Part shown: positions 1 to 5,950 of the stretch, one piece after another
Position numbering within the stretch: the stretch's first letter is position 1
How the letters are laid out: every line of letters begins with the position of its first letter
From: DATJPD01 sp036394195
GTDB taxonomy: Bacteria > Pseudomonadota > Alphaproteobacteria > CACIAM-22H2
DNA: 7,036 nucleotides
Assembly: GCA_036394195.1 (NCBI GenBank)
Contig: DASWFO010000266.1
Span: forward strand, 1 to 7,036
Direction of reading: 5' to 3'
The notes under the pieces: model-generated
Database searches by the model: none
Told to the model about the DNA's origin: nothing
What the model saw: the letters and a program-made list of their open reading frames with translations, nothing else
Program-made: the position numbers and the translations under genes

Positions 1-1719
1 CTTGCCGGCGGCGCGCTGCACCTCTTCCTTGACCGCCAGCACCGCCCCGGTCACGTCGTTCGGGCGGTAGGTCGTGCAGCCCTTGCAGCCGAGCTCGTAG
101 CTCTGCAGGTACACGTCCTTGAACGCCTCGAAGGGGATGTCCTCCGGGCAGTTGATGGTCTTGGAGATCGAGGCGTCGACGTATTTCTGGCAGGCGGCCT
201 GCATCACCACGTGGTCCGACGGCGACAGGCGCTGCGCGTCGACGAAATAATCCGGCAGCTCGGCGCTCTCGCCGAACAGGCGCTTGTACAGCCGGTACGC
301 GTAGTCGGTGACCTCCTCGGTCCGGCGGGTCCCGTCGGGCATCAGCACGCTGCGCGTATAGGCGAAGCTGAACACCGGCTCGAGTCCGGACGAGACGTTG
401 TCGGCGAGCAGCGAGATCGTGCCGGTCGGCGCGATCGAGGTCAGCAGCGCGTTGCGGATCCCGTGCCGCGCGATGGCCTCCTTCACGTCCTTGTCGAGCG
501 CCGCAATCGTCTCGCCGGCCAGGAACGGCTCGGCTTCGAACAACGGGAACGGGCCCTTCTCCTTGGCGATCTCGATCGAGGCGAGATAGGCCTGGCGCTG
601 CAGCCGGCGCATCCAGGTCTCGGTAAGCCGCACCGCCGCCTCGCTCCCGTAGCGGACGCCGCACAGGATCAGCGCGTCGGCGAGGCCGGTGACGCCGAGC
701 CCGATGCGCCGCTTGGCCCTGGCCTCGGCCTCCTGCTCGGGCAGCGGGAAGCGCGACACGTCGACGGTGTTGTCCATCATCCGCACCGCCAGCGGCACGA
801 TACGGTCGAACTCGGCCTGGTCGAGATGCGCGTTCGGCGTGAACGGCTCCTTGATCAGCGCCGCGAGATTGATCGAGCCCAAGAGGCAGGCGCCGTAGGG
901 CGGCAGCGGCTGCTCGCCGCACGGGTTCGTCGCGCGGATGCTCTCGCAGTAATGCAGGTTGTTCCGCTTGTTGATGCGGTCGATGAAGATGACGCCCGGC
1001 TCGGCATAGCTGTAGGTCGCGCGCACGATCCTGTCCCACAGCTCGCGGGCGCGCACGGTCTTGTAGCTGACGCCGCCGAACTTCAGCTCCCAGGGCGCAT
1101 CTTCCTTGACCGCGGTCATGAACGCGTCGGTGATCAGCACCGACAGGTTGAACATGCGCAGCCGGCCGGGCTCGCGCTTGGCCTCGACGAAGGCCTCGAT
1201 GTCCGGGTGGTCGCAGGCGAGCGTCGCCATCATGGCGCCGCGGCGATAGCCGGCACTCATGATGGTGCGGCACATCGCGTCCCACACGTCCATGAACGAC
1301 AGCGGCCCGGACGCGTCGGCGCCGACGCCTTTGACCGGGGCGCCCTTGGGCCTGAGCGTCGAGAAGTCGTAGCCGATGCCGCCGCCCTGCTGCATGGTCA
1401 GGGCTGCTTCCTTCAGGTGGGTGAAGATCCCGGCCATGTCGTCCGGGATGGCGCCCATGACGAAGCAGTTGAAGAGGGTGACGTTCCGCCCCGTGCCGGC
1501 GCCGGCGACGATGCGCCCCGCCGGCAGATATTTGAAATCCTCGAGTGCGGTGAAGAAGCGGTCCGTCCACAGCTGCGGATCGGCTTCGGGGACGGCGAGC
1601 GCCGCGGCGATCCGCGCCCACGAATCCTCGATCGTCCGGTCGACGGGCGTACCGCCGTCCGACTTCAGGCGATATTTCATGTCCCAGATCTGCTGGGAAA
1701 TAGCGGCGATCGGGCACAC
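1..1719 (-). CDS. nrdJ: Adenosylcobalamin-dependent (class II) ribonucleotide reductase, 3'-truncated
   Basis: Reduces ribonucleotides to deoxyribonucleotides in the cytoplasm with a B12-generated thiyl radical, so it needs no oxygen. The 573 visible residues run off the left edge in frame. Class II hallmarks: NCF with redox Cys85; NPCGE at 265-269, carrying radical Cys267 and Glu269; partner Cys278 exactly 11 residues later, the spacing of the Thermotoga enzyme as I recall it; and the phosphate-binding PTGTIS at 431-436. A late GCKGCTTYR segment is also typical of the family. The start is taken as GTG at 1719 because the conserved ISQQIWDMKYRLK N-terminus extends upstream of the ATG at 1680, an in-frame stop lies shortly before, and GAAAG sits 7 bases upstream of the GTG. 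Transcription is probably monocistronic from the promoter at 1753-1781. Family assignment is secure; the missing part is the C-terminal tail. Confidence 0.95.
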   Translation of the reverse strand, partial: MCPIAAISQQIWDMKYRLKSDGGTPVDRTIEDSWARIAAALAVPEADPQLWTDRFFTALEDFKYLPAGRIVAGAGTGRNVTLFNCFVMGAIPDDMAGIFTHLKEAALTMQQGGGIGYDFSTLRPKGAPVKGVGADASGPLSFMDVWDAMCRTIMSAGYRRGAMMATLACDHPDIEAFVEAKREPGRLRMFNLSVLITDAFMTAVKEDAPWELKFGGVSYKTVRARELWDRIVRATYSYAEPGVIFIDRINKRNNLHYCESIRATNPCGEQPLPPYGACLLGSINLAALIKEPFTPNAHLDQAEFDRIVPLAVRMMDNTVDVSRFPLPEQEAEARAKRRIGLGVTGLADALILCGVRYGSEAAVRLTETWMRRLQRQAYLASIEIAKEKGPFPLFEAEPFLAGETIAALDKDVKEAIARHGIRNALLTSIAPTGTISLLADNVSSGLEPVFSFAYTRSVLMPDGTRRTEEVTDYAYRLYKRLFGESAELPDYFVDAQRLSPSDHVVMQAACQKYVDASISKTINCPEDIPFEAFKDVYLQSYELGCKGCTTYRPNDVTGAVLAVKEEVQRAAGK

Positions 1720-1752
1720 AGGCGAGCTTTCAGCTTCGAGGCGAAGCCGTTG

Positions 1753-1781
1753 AATTTAGGAAATAATTACGCGCCTGTCAA
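1753..1781 (-). promoter_or_regulatory. Sigma-70-like promoter of nrdJ
   Basis: Read on the - strand: a perfect -35 TTGACA (1781-1776), a 17-bp spacer, and a -10 TAAATT (1758-1753, 4 of 6 consensus). Transcription would start near 1746, leaving a leader of about 27 nt before the GTG at 1719. That is too short for a cobalamin riboswitch. The AT-rich patch stands out in a GC-rich setting. Just upstream of the -35 is a direct repeat AACAAG-AACAAG that could be an activator or repressor half-site pair; this is inference. Confidence 0.6.
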
Positions 1782-1825
1782 GGCTTGTTCTTGTTGTGTT
1801 CCGATGCCGATACCAGTCTCCTCCT

Positions 1826-1902
1826 CGTCATGCCCCGCTTTATGCGGGGCATCCATGGTTCCGGCGGTGCGATGGATGCCCCGGACAAGCCGGGACATGA
1901 CG
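1826..1902. repeat. Inverted pair of REP-like palindromic units (BIME-like)
   Basis: Two copies of one hairpin unit of about 31 bp face each other. The left half reads CGTCATG-CCCCGC-tttat-GCGGGGC-ATCCAT. The reverse complement of the right half reads CGTCATG-TCCCGG-cttgt-CCGGGGC-ATCCAT. The pair can fold as two short hairpins (stem 1832-1838 with 1844-1850, loop TTTAT; stem 1880-1884 with 1890-1894, loop ACAAG). It can also fold as a long cruciform with outer stem 1826-1832/1896-1902 and inner stem 1851-1856/1872-1877. Palindromes of this CATGCCCCGG type are common between genes in alphaproteobacteria (recalled, not searched). It abuts the tandem array that follows. Confidence 0.8.
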
Positions 1903-1905
1903 TAA

Positions 1906-2270
1906 AAGGAAAGACCGAGGCCTCCGAGGCCCGCAAATAAGGACCGCGACTGCGGTCCCGCGCCCCAATGGGCGCGCAGCCAAGTGACGCGGATGCGTCG
2001 CGCCCGGCGCTTGAGGGCCTCGTCTAAGAAGGAAAGACCGAGGCCTCCGAGGCCCGCAAATAAGGACCGCGACTGCGGTCCCGCGCCCCAATGGGCGCGT
2101 AGCCAAGGGATGCGGATGCATCCCGCCCGGCGTCTGAGGGGGTTCGTCTAAGAAGCAAAGTCCGAGGCTTCCGAGGACAATACACAACGGCTGCGACTGC
2201 AGCCGCGCGCGCTTATGCGCGCGGGAGCCAAGCGACGCGGAGGCGTCGCGCCCGGCGTTTGAGGGACTAC
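1906..2270. repeat. Three tandem ~120-bp units, each with three covarying hairpins
   Basis: Units are 1906-2028, 2029-2152 and 2153-2270, with periods of 123 and 124 bp. Units 1 and 2 are identical over their first 71 bases; unit 3 has diverged and lacks the CGTCTAAG tail. Each unit has a CCGAGG-CYT-CCGAGG direct repeat, then hairpin H1 (7-bp stem, loop GACT), immediately hairpin H2 (7-bp stem, loop CAAT or TTAT), a linker with AGCCAA, hairpin H3 (7-bp stem, loop GGAT or GGAG), and a tail CGCCCGGCG-YYTGAGGG. Unit 1 stems: H1 1941-1947/1952-1958, H2 1959-1965/1970-1976, H3 1984-1990/1995-2001. Stem differences between units are paired changes. The array lies between tandem leftward genes. No credible protein is encoded; role unknown. 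Confidence 0.85.
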
Positions 2271-2297
2271 AAAAAAAGCGGGGCTACTTAAACCCCA
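2271..2297 (-). terminator. Probable intrinsic terminator of the ftsE operon
   Basis: On the - strand, GGGG (2296-2293) pairs with CCCC (2283-2280), with G-U pairs possible on both sides, closing a 7-base loop. A run of seven T (2277-2271) follows two bases later. The hairpin includes the TAG stop of the oxygenase gene (2284-2286), so termination would occur right at the end of translation. The stem is short, which limits confidence. Confidence 0.45.
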
Positions 2298-2916
2298 ACC
2301 TCACATTAAACGCGATCGAGATCCGCTCGCCCGTCCCCTTGAACGGGTGGACCCAGTGCTGCATCCAGCTCGGGAAGACCAGCATGGTGCCGGCCTGCGG
2401 GTTGATCTGCAGCTGGGTGCCGAAGGGCTGGCCGGGGAGCTGCGCCCAGTTGACGCCCATCCGGGGATCGAGGAACTCGATGATGCCGTTGCGCGGGTCG
2501 CTCATGTCGCGCTCGCCCAGGGTCACGTAATAGACGCCCGACCAGGTGCAGTCAGGGTGGTTGTGGATGCCGTTATAGGCGCGGTCGCGCGAGATGTTCG
2601 CCCAGCCGGTGATCGTCATCTCGGCCTGCAGGCCGGTGATGGCCTCGCCACACGCCTTCGCCGTGATCTCCTGCCCCGCCACGCTGACGCGGCGCTGCAG
2701 CTCCTGGATGGCCGGACCGCCCCACTCGAACAGGTCCTCCTCCGAATGCCAGCCGCCGAAATTGCTCTTGCTGACGCCGGGATTGGCGCGCTCCTTCTCG
2801 AGCACGAGTGCTGCGAGATCGCGGTTCAGCGCCTCGGAGTCCGGCCAGTGGCGGATGAAGATCGGTGTCGGGAACGCCAGCAGGACGTCGCCGACCATCG
2901 GCAGATGCGGGTTCAT
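2284..2916 (-). CDS. TIGR02466-type putative 2OG-Fe(II) oxygenase
   Basis: A 210-residue soluble protein that looks like a 2-oxoglutarate- and iron-dependent dioxygenase of the TIGR02466 / 2OG-FeII_Oxy_5 type; the substrate is unknown. Visible signs: FPTPIF near the N-terminus (15-20), GGWHS at 54-58, the first metal-ligand region GIHNHPDCTWSGVYYV at 116-131 (His118, His120 and Asp122 are candidate ligands), FLDPR at 148-152, and FPSWMQHWVHPF at 181-192 with His187/His190 as the distal ligand. Arg198 in ERISIAFN is the likely 2-oxoglutarate carboxylate anchor. Length is normal for the family. The ATG at 2916 is supported by a strong Shine-Dalgarno at 2920-2927. It is the last gene of the operon, 37 bp after plsC, and is less tightly coupled than the others. 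Confidence 0.88.
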   Translation of the reverse strand: MNPHLPMVGDVLLAFPTPIFIRHWPDSEALNRDLAALVLEKERANPGVSKSNFGGWHSEEDLFEWGGPAIQELQRRVSVAGQEITAKACGEAITGLQAEMTITGWANISRDRAYNGIHNHPDCTWSGVYYVTLGERDMSDPRNGIIEFLDPRMGVNWAQLPGQPFGTQLQINPQAGTMLVFPSWMQHWVHPFKGTGERISIAFNVRLGFK

Positions 2917-2919
2917 GGT

Positions 2920-2927
2920 CTCCTCTC
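2920..2927 (-). promoter_or_regulatory. Strong ribosome binding site of the oxygenase gene
   Basis: GAGAGGAG followed by ACC and the ATG at 2916. It is the best Shine-Dalgarno in the window and fixes the start. It sits in the only non-overlapping junction of the operon, which fits independent translation initiation here and coupled initiation at the other junctions. Confidence 0.6.
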
Positions 2928-2953
2928 GCCCGTCTCTTGGGATGGGGCGCCGA

Positions 2954-3718
2954 TTATAAGCCGGGATCGGCCGCGCGCGCTTCCGCGATGAGGCGCGCCG
3001 TCGCCGTCTCGATCCGCGTCTCGAGCTCGTGCATGAACGTCTCGCGCGGCAGGCCGGGCGGGATCTCGGGCAGCACCTCGACGATGACCTTTCCCGGGTA
3101 CTTCATGAAGCTGCGCCGCGGCCAGAACAGTCCGGAATTGAGCGCCACCGGCACCACCGGCACGCCCAGCAGCGCGTAAAGCCCGGCGATGCCCGGCTGA
3201 TAGGGATGCCTCTCGTTGGCCGGCACGCGGGTTCCTTCCGGAAACAGGACGAGCTGGCGGCCGGCGGCCAGCGCCGCCTTCGACGCGCGCAGCAAGCCGC
3301 GGATGGCGGCGGCGCCGGCCGTGCGGTCCACCGCGATATGGCCTTGCTGCCGCGCTAGCCAGCCGTAAAGCGGGACGAGCATGAGCTCCTTCTTCATCGC
3401 GTAGGTCGGCTGCTCGCACAGCAGGAAGAACACGATGGTGTCCCACGCCGACTGGTGCTTGCTGGCGATCAGCACCGGGCCGCGCAGCAGGTCGACCGGA
3501 CCGCGCACCTCCCAGCGAATGCCGACGATGATCCGCAGCAGCGCGAACATCAGGCGCGCCCAGGTGCGGGCGATCCACAGCGCCGGACGCGGCGGCGGCA
3601 GGAACAGCGCCGGCACGATCACGATCAGCTCGATCGCGGTGTAGCCGAAGAATAGAACGTTGAACGCCGCCGAGCGCAGCAGCAGCCCAATGCCCGATCT
3701 GACGGAGGCGAGGGTCAA
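2954..3718 (-). CDS. plsC: 1-acyl-sn-glycerol-3-phosphate acyltransferase (PlsC/LPLAT family)
   Basis: Transfers an acyl chain to lysophosphatidic acid to give phosphatidic acid, the precursor of membrane phospholipids, at the inner membrane. In the 254-residue product the family blocks appear in order: catalytic HQSAWD (His88, Asp93; the HX4D motif) after a hydrophobic N-terminal region at about 20-41; KKELMLVPLYGW at 109-120; FPEGTR at 159-164; and the proline-rich block VPVVPVALNSG at 186-196. The start is TTG at 3718 because no ATG or GTG is available near the conserved N-terminus, and TTGA overlaps the TGA of the preceding ydcF-like gene by 4 bp. Longer reading through 4069 only covers the neighbour in the wrong frame. 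A related lysophospholipid acyltransferase with another acceptor is possible. Confidence 0.93.
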   Translation of the reverse strand: MTLASVRSGIGLLLRSAAFNVLFFGYTAIELIVIVPALFLPPPRPALWIARTWARLMFALLRIIVGIRWEVRGPVDLLRGPVLIASKHQSAWDTIVFFLLCEQPTYAMKKELMLVPLYGWLARQQGHIAVDRTAGAAAIRGLLRASKAALAAGRQLVLFPEGTRVPANERHPYQPGIAGLYALLGVPVVPVALNSGLFWPRRSFMKYPGKVIVEVLPEIPPGLPRETFMHELETRIETATARLIAEARAADPGL

Positions 3719-4434
3719 CCGCCGGAACCCCGCGCTTCGTTGCTGCTGCGGGTCTCGGCCTTGTGCGCCTCGGTGACCAGCCAGAACCTGGCGCCGGCGG
3801 CGAGATATTTCTGATACTCGGTGACGATCAGCGCCAGCGTGCCGGGCCACACCCACCAGCTGCTGCGCATGAAGCCGTCCTGGAACACCGGGTGCGGCAC
3901 GATGTCGAGGTCCGGCATGGCGCGGCGGAATTCGAGCAGGCTGCGCTGCATGTGATAGCTGGCGGTCACCAGCCGGATGCTGTGGAAGCCCTCGTGCTCC
4001 ATCCACAGCCGCGTCTCGACGGCATTGCCTGCGGTGTCGGCTGCGGCATGGCCGAGCGTGATGCAGCACGCCACCGCGTCGGGCGATTTCTGGGCCGTGC
4101 GCAGCAATTCGGTAAGCTCGACATTGCGCGACACGCCGGAGACGAACAGCTTCTTCGCCTTGCCGCTCTCGAGCAGCTCCAGCCCGGCGCGCAGGCGCAA
4201 GGGGCCGCCGGTCAGCACCACCACCGCGTCGGTCGGCGCGTCGGAGATGGTGGTCTTCTCGGGCCGCGGAATCTTATGCGCGAACCAGATCAGGCCGCCG
4301 GTCCAGCCGGCGGCGAGCAGGATCAGCGCCAGCAGCATGCGGCGTGCCGTGCGCAGCATCGCCGCCGCCGCGCCCCGCTTGCGCGCGGCCGGGGGCGGGG
4401 GCGGGGGCGGGGATGTGGCGTCGCCCGGACTCAT
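3715..4434 (-). CDS. YdcF family (DUF218) membrane-anchored protein
   Basis: A 239-residue protein with the DUF218/YdcF fold shared with ElyC and SanA, which in enterobacteria affect envelope integrity; the biochemical activity is unresolved. Residues 33-52 form one membrane segment after a short basic N-terminus. Family blocks are VVVLTGGPLRLRAGLELL at 71-88, KKLFVSG at 94-100, the acidic-polar DTAGNAVET at 133-141, and SYHMQRSLLEFRRAMP at 159-174. The start ATG at 4434 overlaps the TGA of the upstream phosphatase gene as ATGA. Seven consecutive prolines (9-15), encoded by alternating CCG and CCC codons, precede the membrane segment; such a run would be expected to need EF-P. A single N-terminal anchor predicts a periplasmic domain. 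Confidence 0.88.
   Translation of the reverse strand: MSPGDATSPPPPPPPAARKRGAAAAMLRTARRMLLALILLAAGWTGGLIWFAHKIPRPEKTTISDAPTDAVVVLTGGPLRLRAGLELLESGKAKKLFVSGVSRNVELTELLRTAQKSPDAVACCITLGHAAADTAGNAVETRLWMEHEGFHSIRLVTASYHMQRSLLEFRRAMPDLDIVPHPVFQDGFMRSSWWVWPGTLALIVTEYQKYLAAGARFWLVTEAHKAETRSSNEARGSGG
4391..4412 (+). repeat. G-tract microsatellite, potential G-quadruplex
   Basis: Three runs of five G and one of four G, separated by single C bases, on the + strand. This is the canonical pattern for a very compact G-quadruplex with one-base loops. It lies on the template strand of the ydcF-like gene and encodes its seven-proline run near codons 9-15. The 6-bp period means that gain or loss of a unit would stay in frame and add or remove two prolines. 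Confidence 0.7.
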
Positions 4435-4979
4435 TCCGGCCCCAGCAAGGCGGTCACCGCGGCGGCGAGATCGTCGTGGACCCGCACCGGCAGCACCGCG
4501 CCCGGGATGCCGTCGGCCTGGACCTTGGCGCCGTGCCCGGTGCGCACGAGATGGCGCGGGCAGCCGACCGCCGCCGCCGCCTCGAGGTCGCGCAGATTGT
4601 CGCCGATCATCGGCGTCAGGGCGGGGCTGGCGTGGAACCGGCTCAGCGCCTCTTCGAGCATGCCGGGGCCGGGCTTGCGCCGCCGCGTCGCCTGGTCCGG
4701 ATGATCGGTGCAGATGAACAGCGCATCCACTCGCGCTCCCTCCGCCGCCAGTTCGCGGGCGAGCCGCTCGTGGATCCGGTCCAGCATCTCCATCGGGATG
4801 ATGCCGCGGCCGACCACCGACTGGTTGGTGCACACCGCGACCTTCAGGCCGGCGCGGTTGAGTCGCGCCACGGCCTTGGCCGAACCCGGGATCATGATCA
4901 GTTCGCCCGGGCTCTTGATATACGCGGTGGACTCCTCGTTGAGCACGCCGTCGCGGTCGAGCAGGACCAGCTGTGCCAT
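4431..4979 (-). CDS. gmhB: GmhB-like HAD-IIIA phosphatase
   Basis: A 182-residue haloacid dehalogenase-type phosphatase closest by motif to D-glycero-D-manno-heptose-1,7-bisphosphate 7-phosphatase, which acts in LPS-core heptose synthesis. It has motif I DRDGVLN (Asp8 nucleophile, Asp10 acid/base), motif II TNQS at 51-54, motif III RRKPGPGML with Lys102, and motif IV IGDNLRDLEAA with Asp127 and Asp131. The family zinc loop is incomplete: CTDHP at 90-94 retains a Cys and a His, but the CxC pair that precedes RKP in E. coli GmhB is missing and the loop is shorter. Start ATG at 4979 shares one base with the ftsX stop (TGATG); the stop overlaps the next gene as ATGA. The substrate may therefore differ from heptose bisphosphate; the HAD assignment is firm, the gmhB name less so. 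Confidence 0.82.
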   Translation of the reverse strand: MAQLVLLDRDGVLNEESTAYIKSPGELIMIPGSAKAVARLNRAGLKVAVCTNQSVVGRGIIPMEMLDRIHERLARELAAEGARVDALFICTDHPDQATRRRKPGPGMLEEALSRFHASPALTPMIGDNLRDLEAAAAVGCPRHLVRTGHGAKVQADGIPGAVLPVRVHDDLAAAVTALLGPE

Positions 4980-5950
4980 CACACCTTCTTCTTCAGCGCT
5001 TGCATGACCGTGCGCCGTGCGGTGAGCCAGGCCAGCCCGGCGGCGGCGGGCGGTACCAGCACCAGCGGCAGTAGTTGCCCCGTCGTCGGCCACAGCCGCG
5101 GCAGAAGCTTCGGATCGACCGCCTGGCTCGCCACGCCGAACGCGACCAGCGCCAGGGCGGCGATCAGGAGTCCCAGCAGGCCGCCGCGCAGCCCGAGCCG
5201 CGTCGCCTGGCCGGCGAACTGGTCGGCGATGTAGCCGTCCTCGGCCCCCATCAGGTGGAGCAGGTCGATCGCGTCGTGGTGCACGGCGAGGCCGGCCCGG
5301 GTCGCGATCACCACCGCGGCGGCGGCGGTCAGCCCCACCACCAGCACGATCGCCAGCGCCAGCCCGACGCCCAGCCGCGCCAGATGCACGAGGTCGGCGA
5401 TCCACAGCTGATGATCGTCGAGCAGGGTGCCGTCGACCGCGGCGGCCAGACGCTGCTGCAGGCCCGCGATGTCGACATGTCCGTCCGGACTGAGCGTCAC
5501 GTCGATCAGCTGCGGCACCGGGAGATTGTCGACGAGCCCGCCTTGGCCCAGCCACGGCGCCAGCAGCTCCGCGATCCGGCTGCGCGGCACCAAGGTCGCG
5601 TGCTGGATGCCTTGCTCGCGGCGCAGCACGTCGAAGATCCGCTGCACGCGGTCGTCGCCCGCGGTGCCGGTGCCGGCGGGTTTGGCACCGGTCAGTGCCG
5701 GGATCTCGATGGTAAGGCTGCCGGTCAGGCCGTGGCGCCAGCGCTGCGCCGCCTCGGCCGTCGCCAGGGCGCCCACGATCGCGATCGCGGCCAGGAACGC
5801 CATGGCGGCGACGATCCAGTCGAGGTGCAGCGGCGTCTCGTCGCGGCCCAGCGCCAGCCCGGCGCGCGTGGCGCCGGCCGGCGTCAGCACCGCGTCGCGC
5901 ACCCGCCGGTGGACTTCGGCCAAGGCCTGGCGTGACAGCGCGACCACCAT
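4979..5950 (-). CDS. ftsX: Cell division ABC transporter-like permease FtsX
   Basis: Membrane partner of FtsE at the septal ring. It passes ATP-driven movement across the inner membrane to activate peptidoglycan hydrolases directly or through adaptors. Numbered from the ATG at 5950 (323 residues): cytoplasmic N-terminus, membrane segment about 44-64, a large periplasmic domain about 65-193, then segments at about 194-217, 257-275 and 292-311. That is the four-segment FtsX topology. The conserved cytoplasmic motif IDLLHLMGAEDGYIADQF lies at 228-245 and is expected to contact FtsE. The C-terminus is basic (KKKV). The start is ambiguous: ATG at 5950 gives TGATG with the ftsE stop, and an adjacent in-frame GTG at 5953 gives GTGA. 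Either way it is coupled to ftsE. Confidence 0.93.
   Translation of the reverse strand: MVVALSRQALAEVHRRVRDAVLTPAGATRAGLALGRDETPLHLDWIVAAMAFLAAIAIVGALATAEAAQRWRHGLTGSLTIEIPALTGAKPAGTGTAGDDRVQRIFDVLRREQGIQHATLVPRSRIAELLAPWLGQGGLVDNLPVPQLIDVTLSPDGHVDIAGLQQRLAAAVDGTLLDDHQLWIADLVHLARLGVGLALAIVLVVGLTAAAAVVIATRAGLAVHHDAIDLLHLMGAEDGYIADQFAGQATRLGLRGGLLGLLIAALALVAFGVASQAVDPKLLPRLWPTTGQLLPLVLVPPAAAGLAWLTARRTVMQALKKKV

Noticed and set aside
1720..1752. Cobalamin riboswitch upstream of nrdJ
   Set aside because: The predicted leader is about 27 nt and shows no B12-box-like sequence.
1826..1902. tRNA-like gene (77 bases, 7-bp outer stem, three arms)
   Set aside because: It lacks the conserved TPsiC and D-loop bases and a proper anticodon arm. 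The symmetry is fully explained by two inverted REP-like units.
211..1905. Long open frame of 564 codons on the + strand, antisense to nrdJ
   Set aside because: It mirrors a clear nrdJ frame; the product is Arg/Asp/Ala-rich with no recognisable motif, as expected for antisense frames in GC-rich DNA. It also continues into the repeat region.
1840..2187. Open frame of 115 codons on the - strand through the repeats
   Set aside because: The predicted protein is simply the tandem repeat translated (two copies of a GRGTAVAVLICGPRRPRS segment), and base changes preserve hairpins, not codons. No sign of a real protein.
1906..2270. CRISPR array
   Set aside because: The repeats are adjacent ~120-bp units with internal hairpins, not short identical repeats separated by unique spacers, and no cas gene is present.
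2347..2991. 214-codon frame on the + strand opposite the oxygenase gene
   Set aside because: It is antisense to a motif-supported gene with a strong ribosome binding site, and its product has no recognisable features.
3715..4833. Long N-terminal extensions of the ydcF-like and plsC frames (to 4833 and 4069)
   Set aside because: Both run over neighbouring genes in the wrong frame and carry no motif. Starts at 4434 and 3718 give tight overlaps and normal family lengths.
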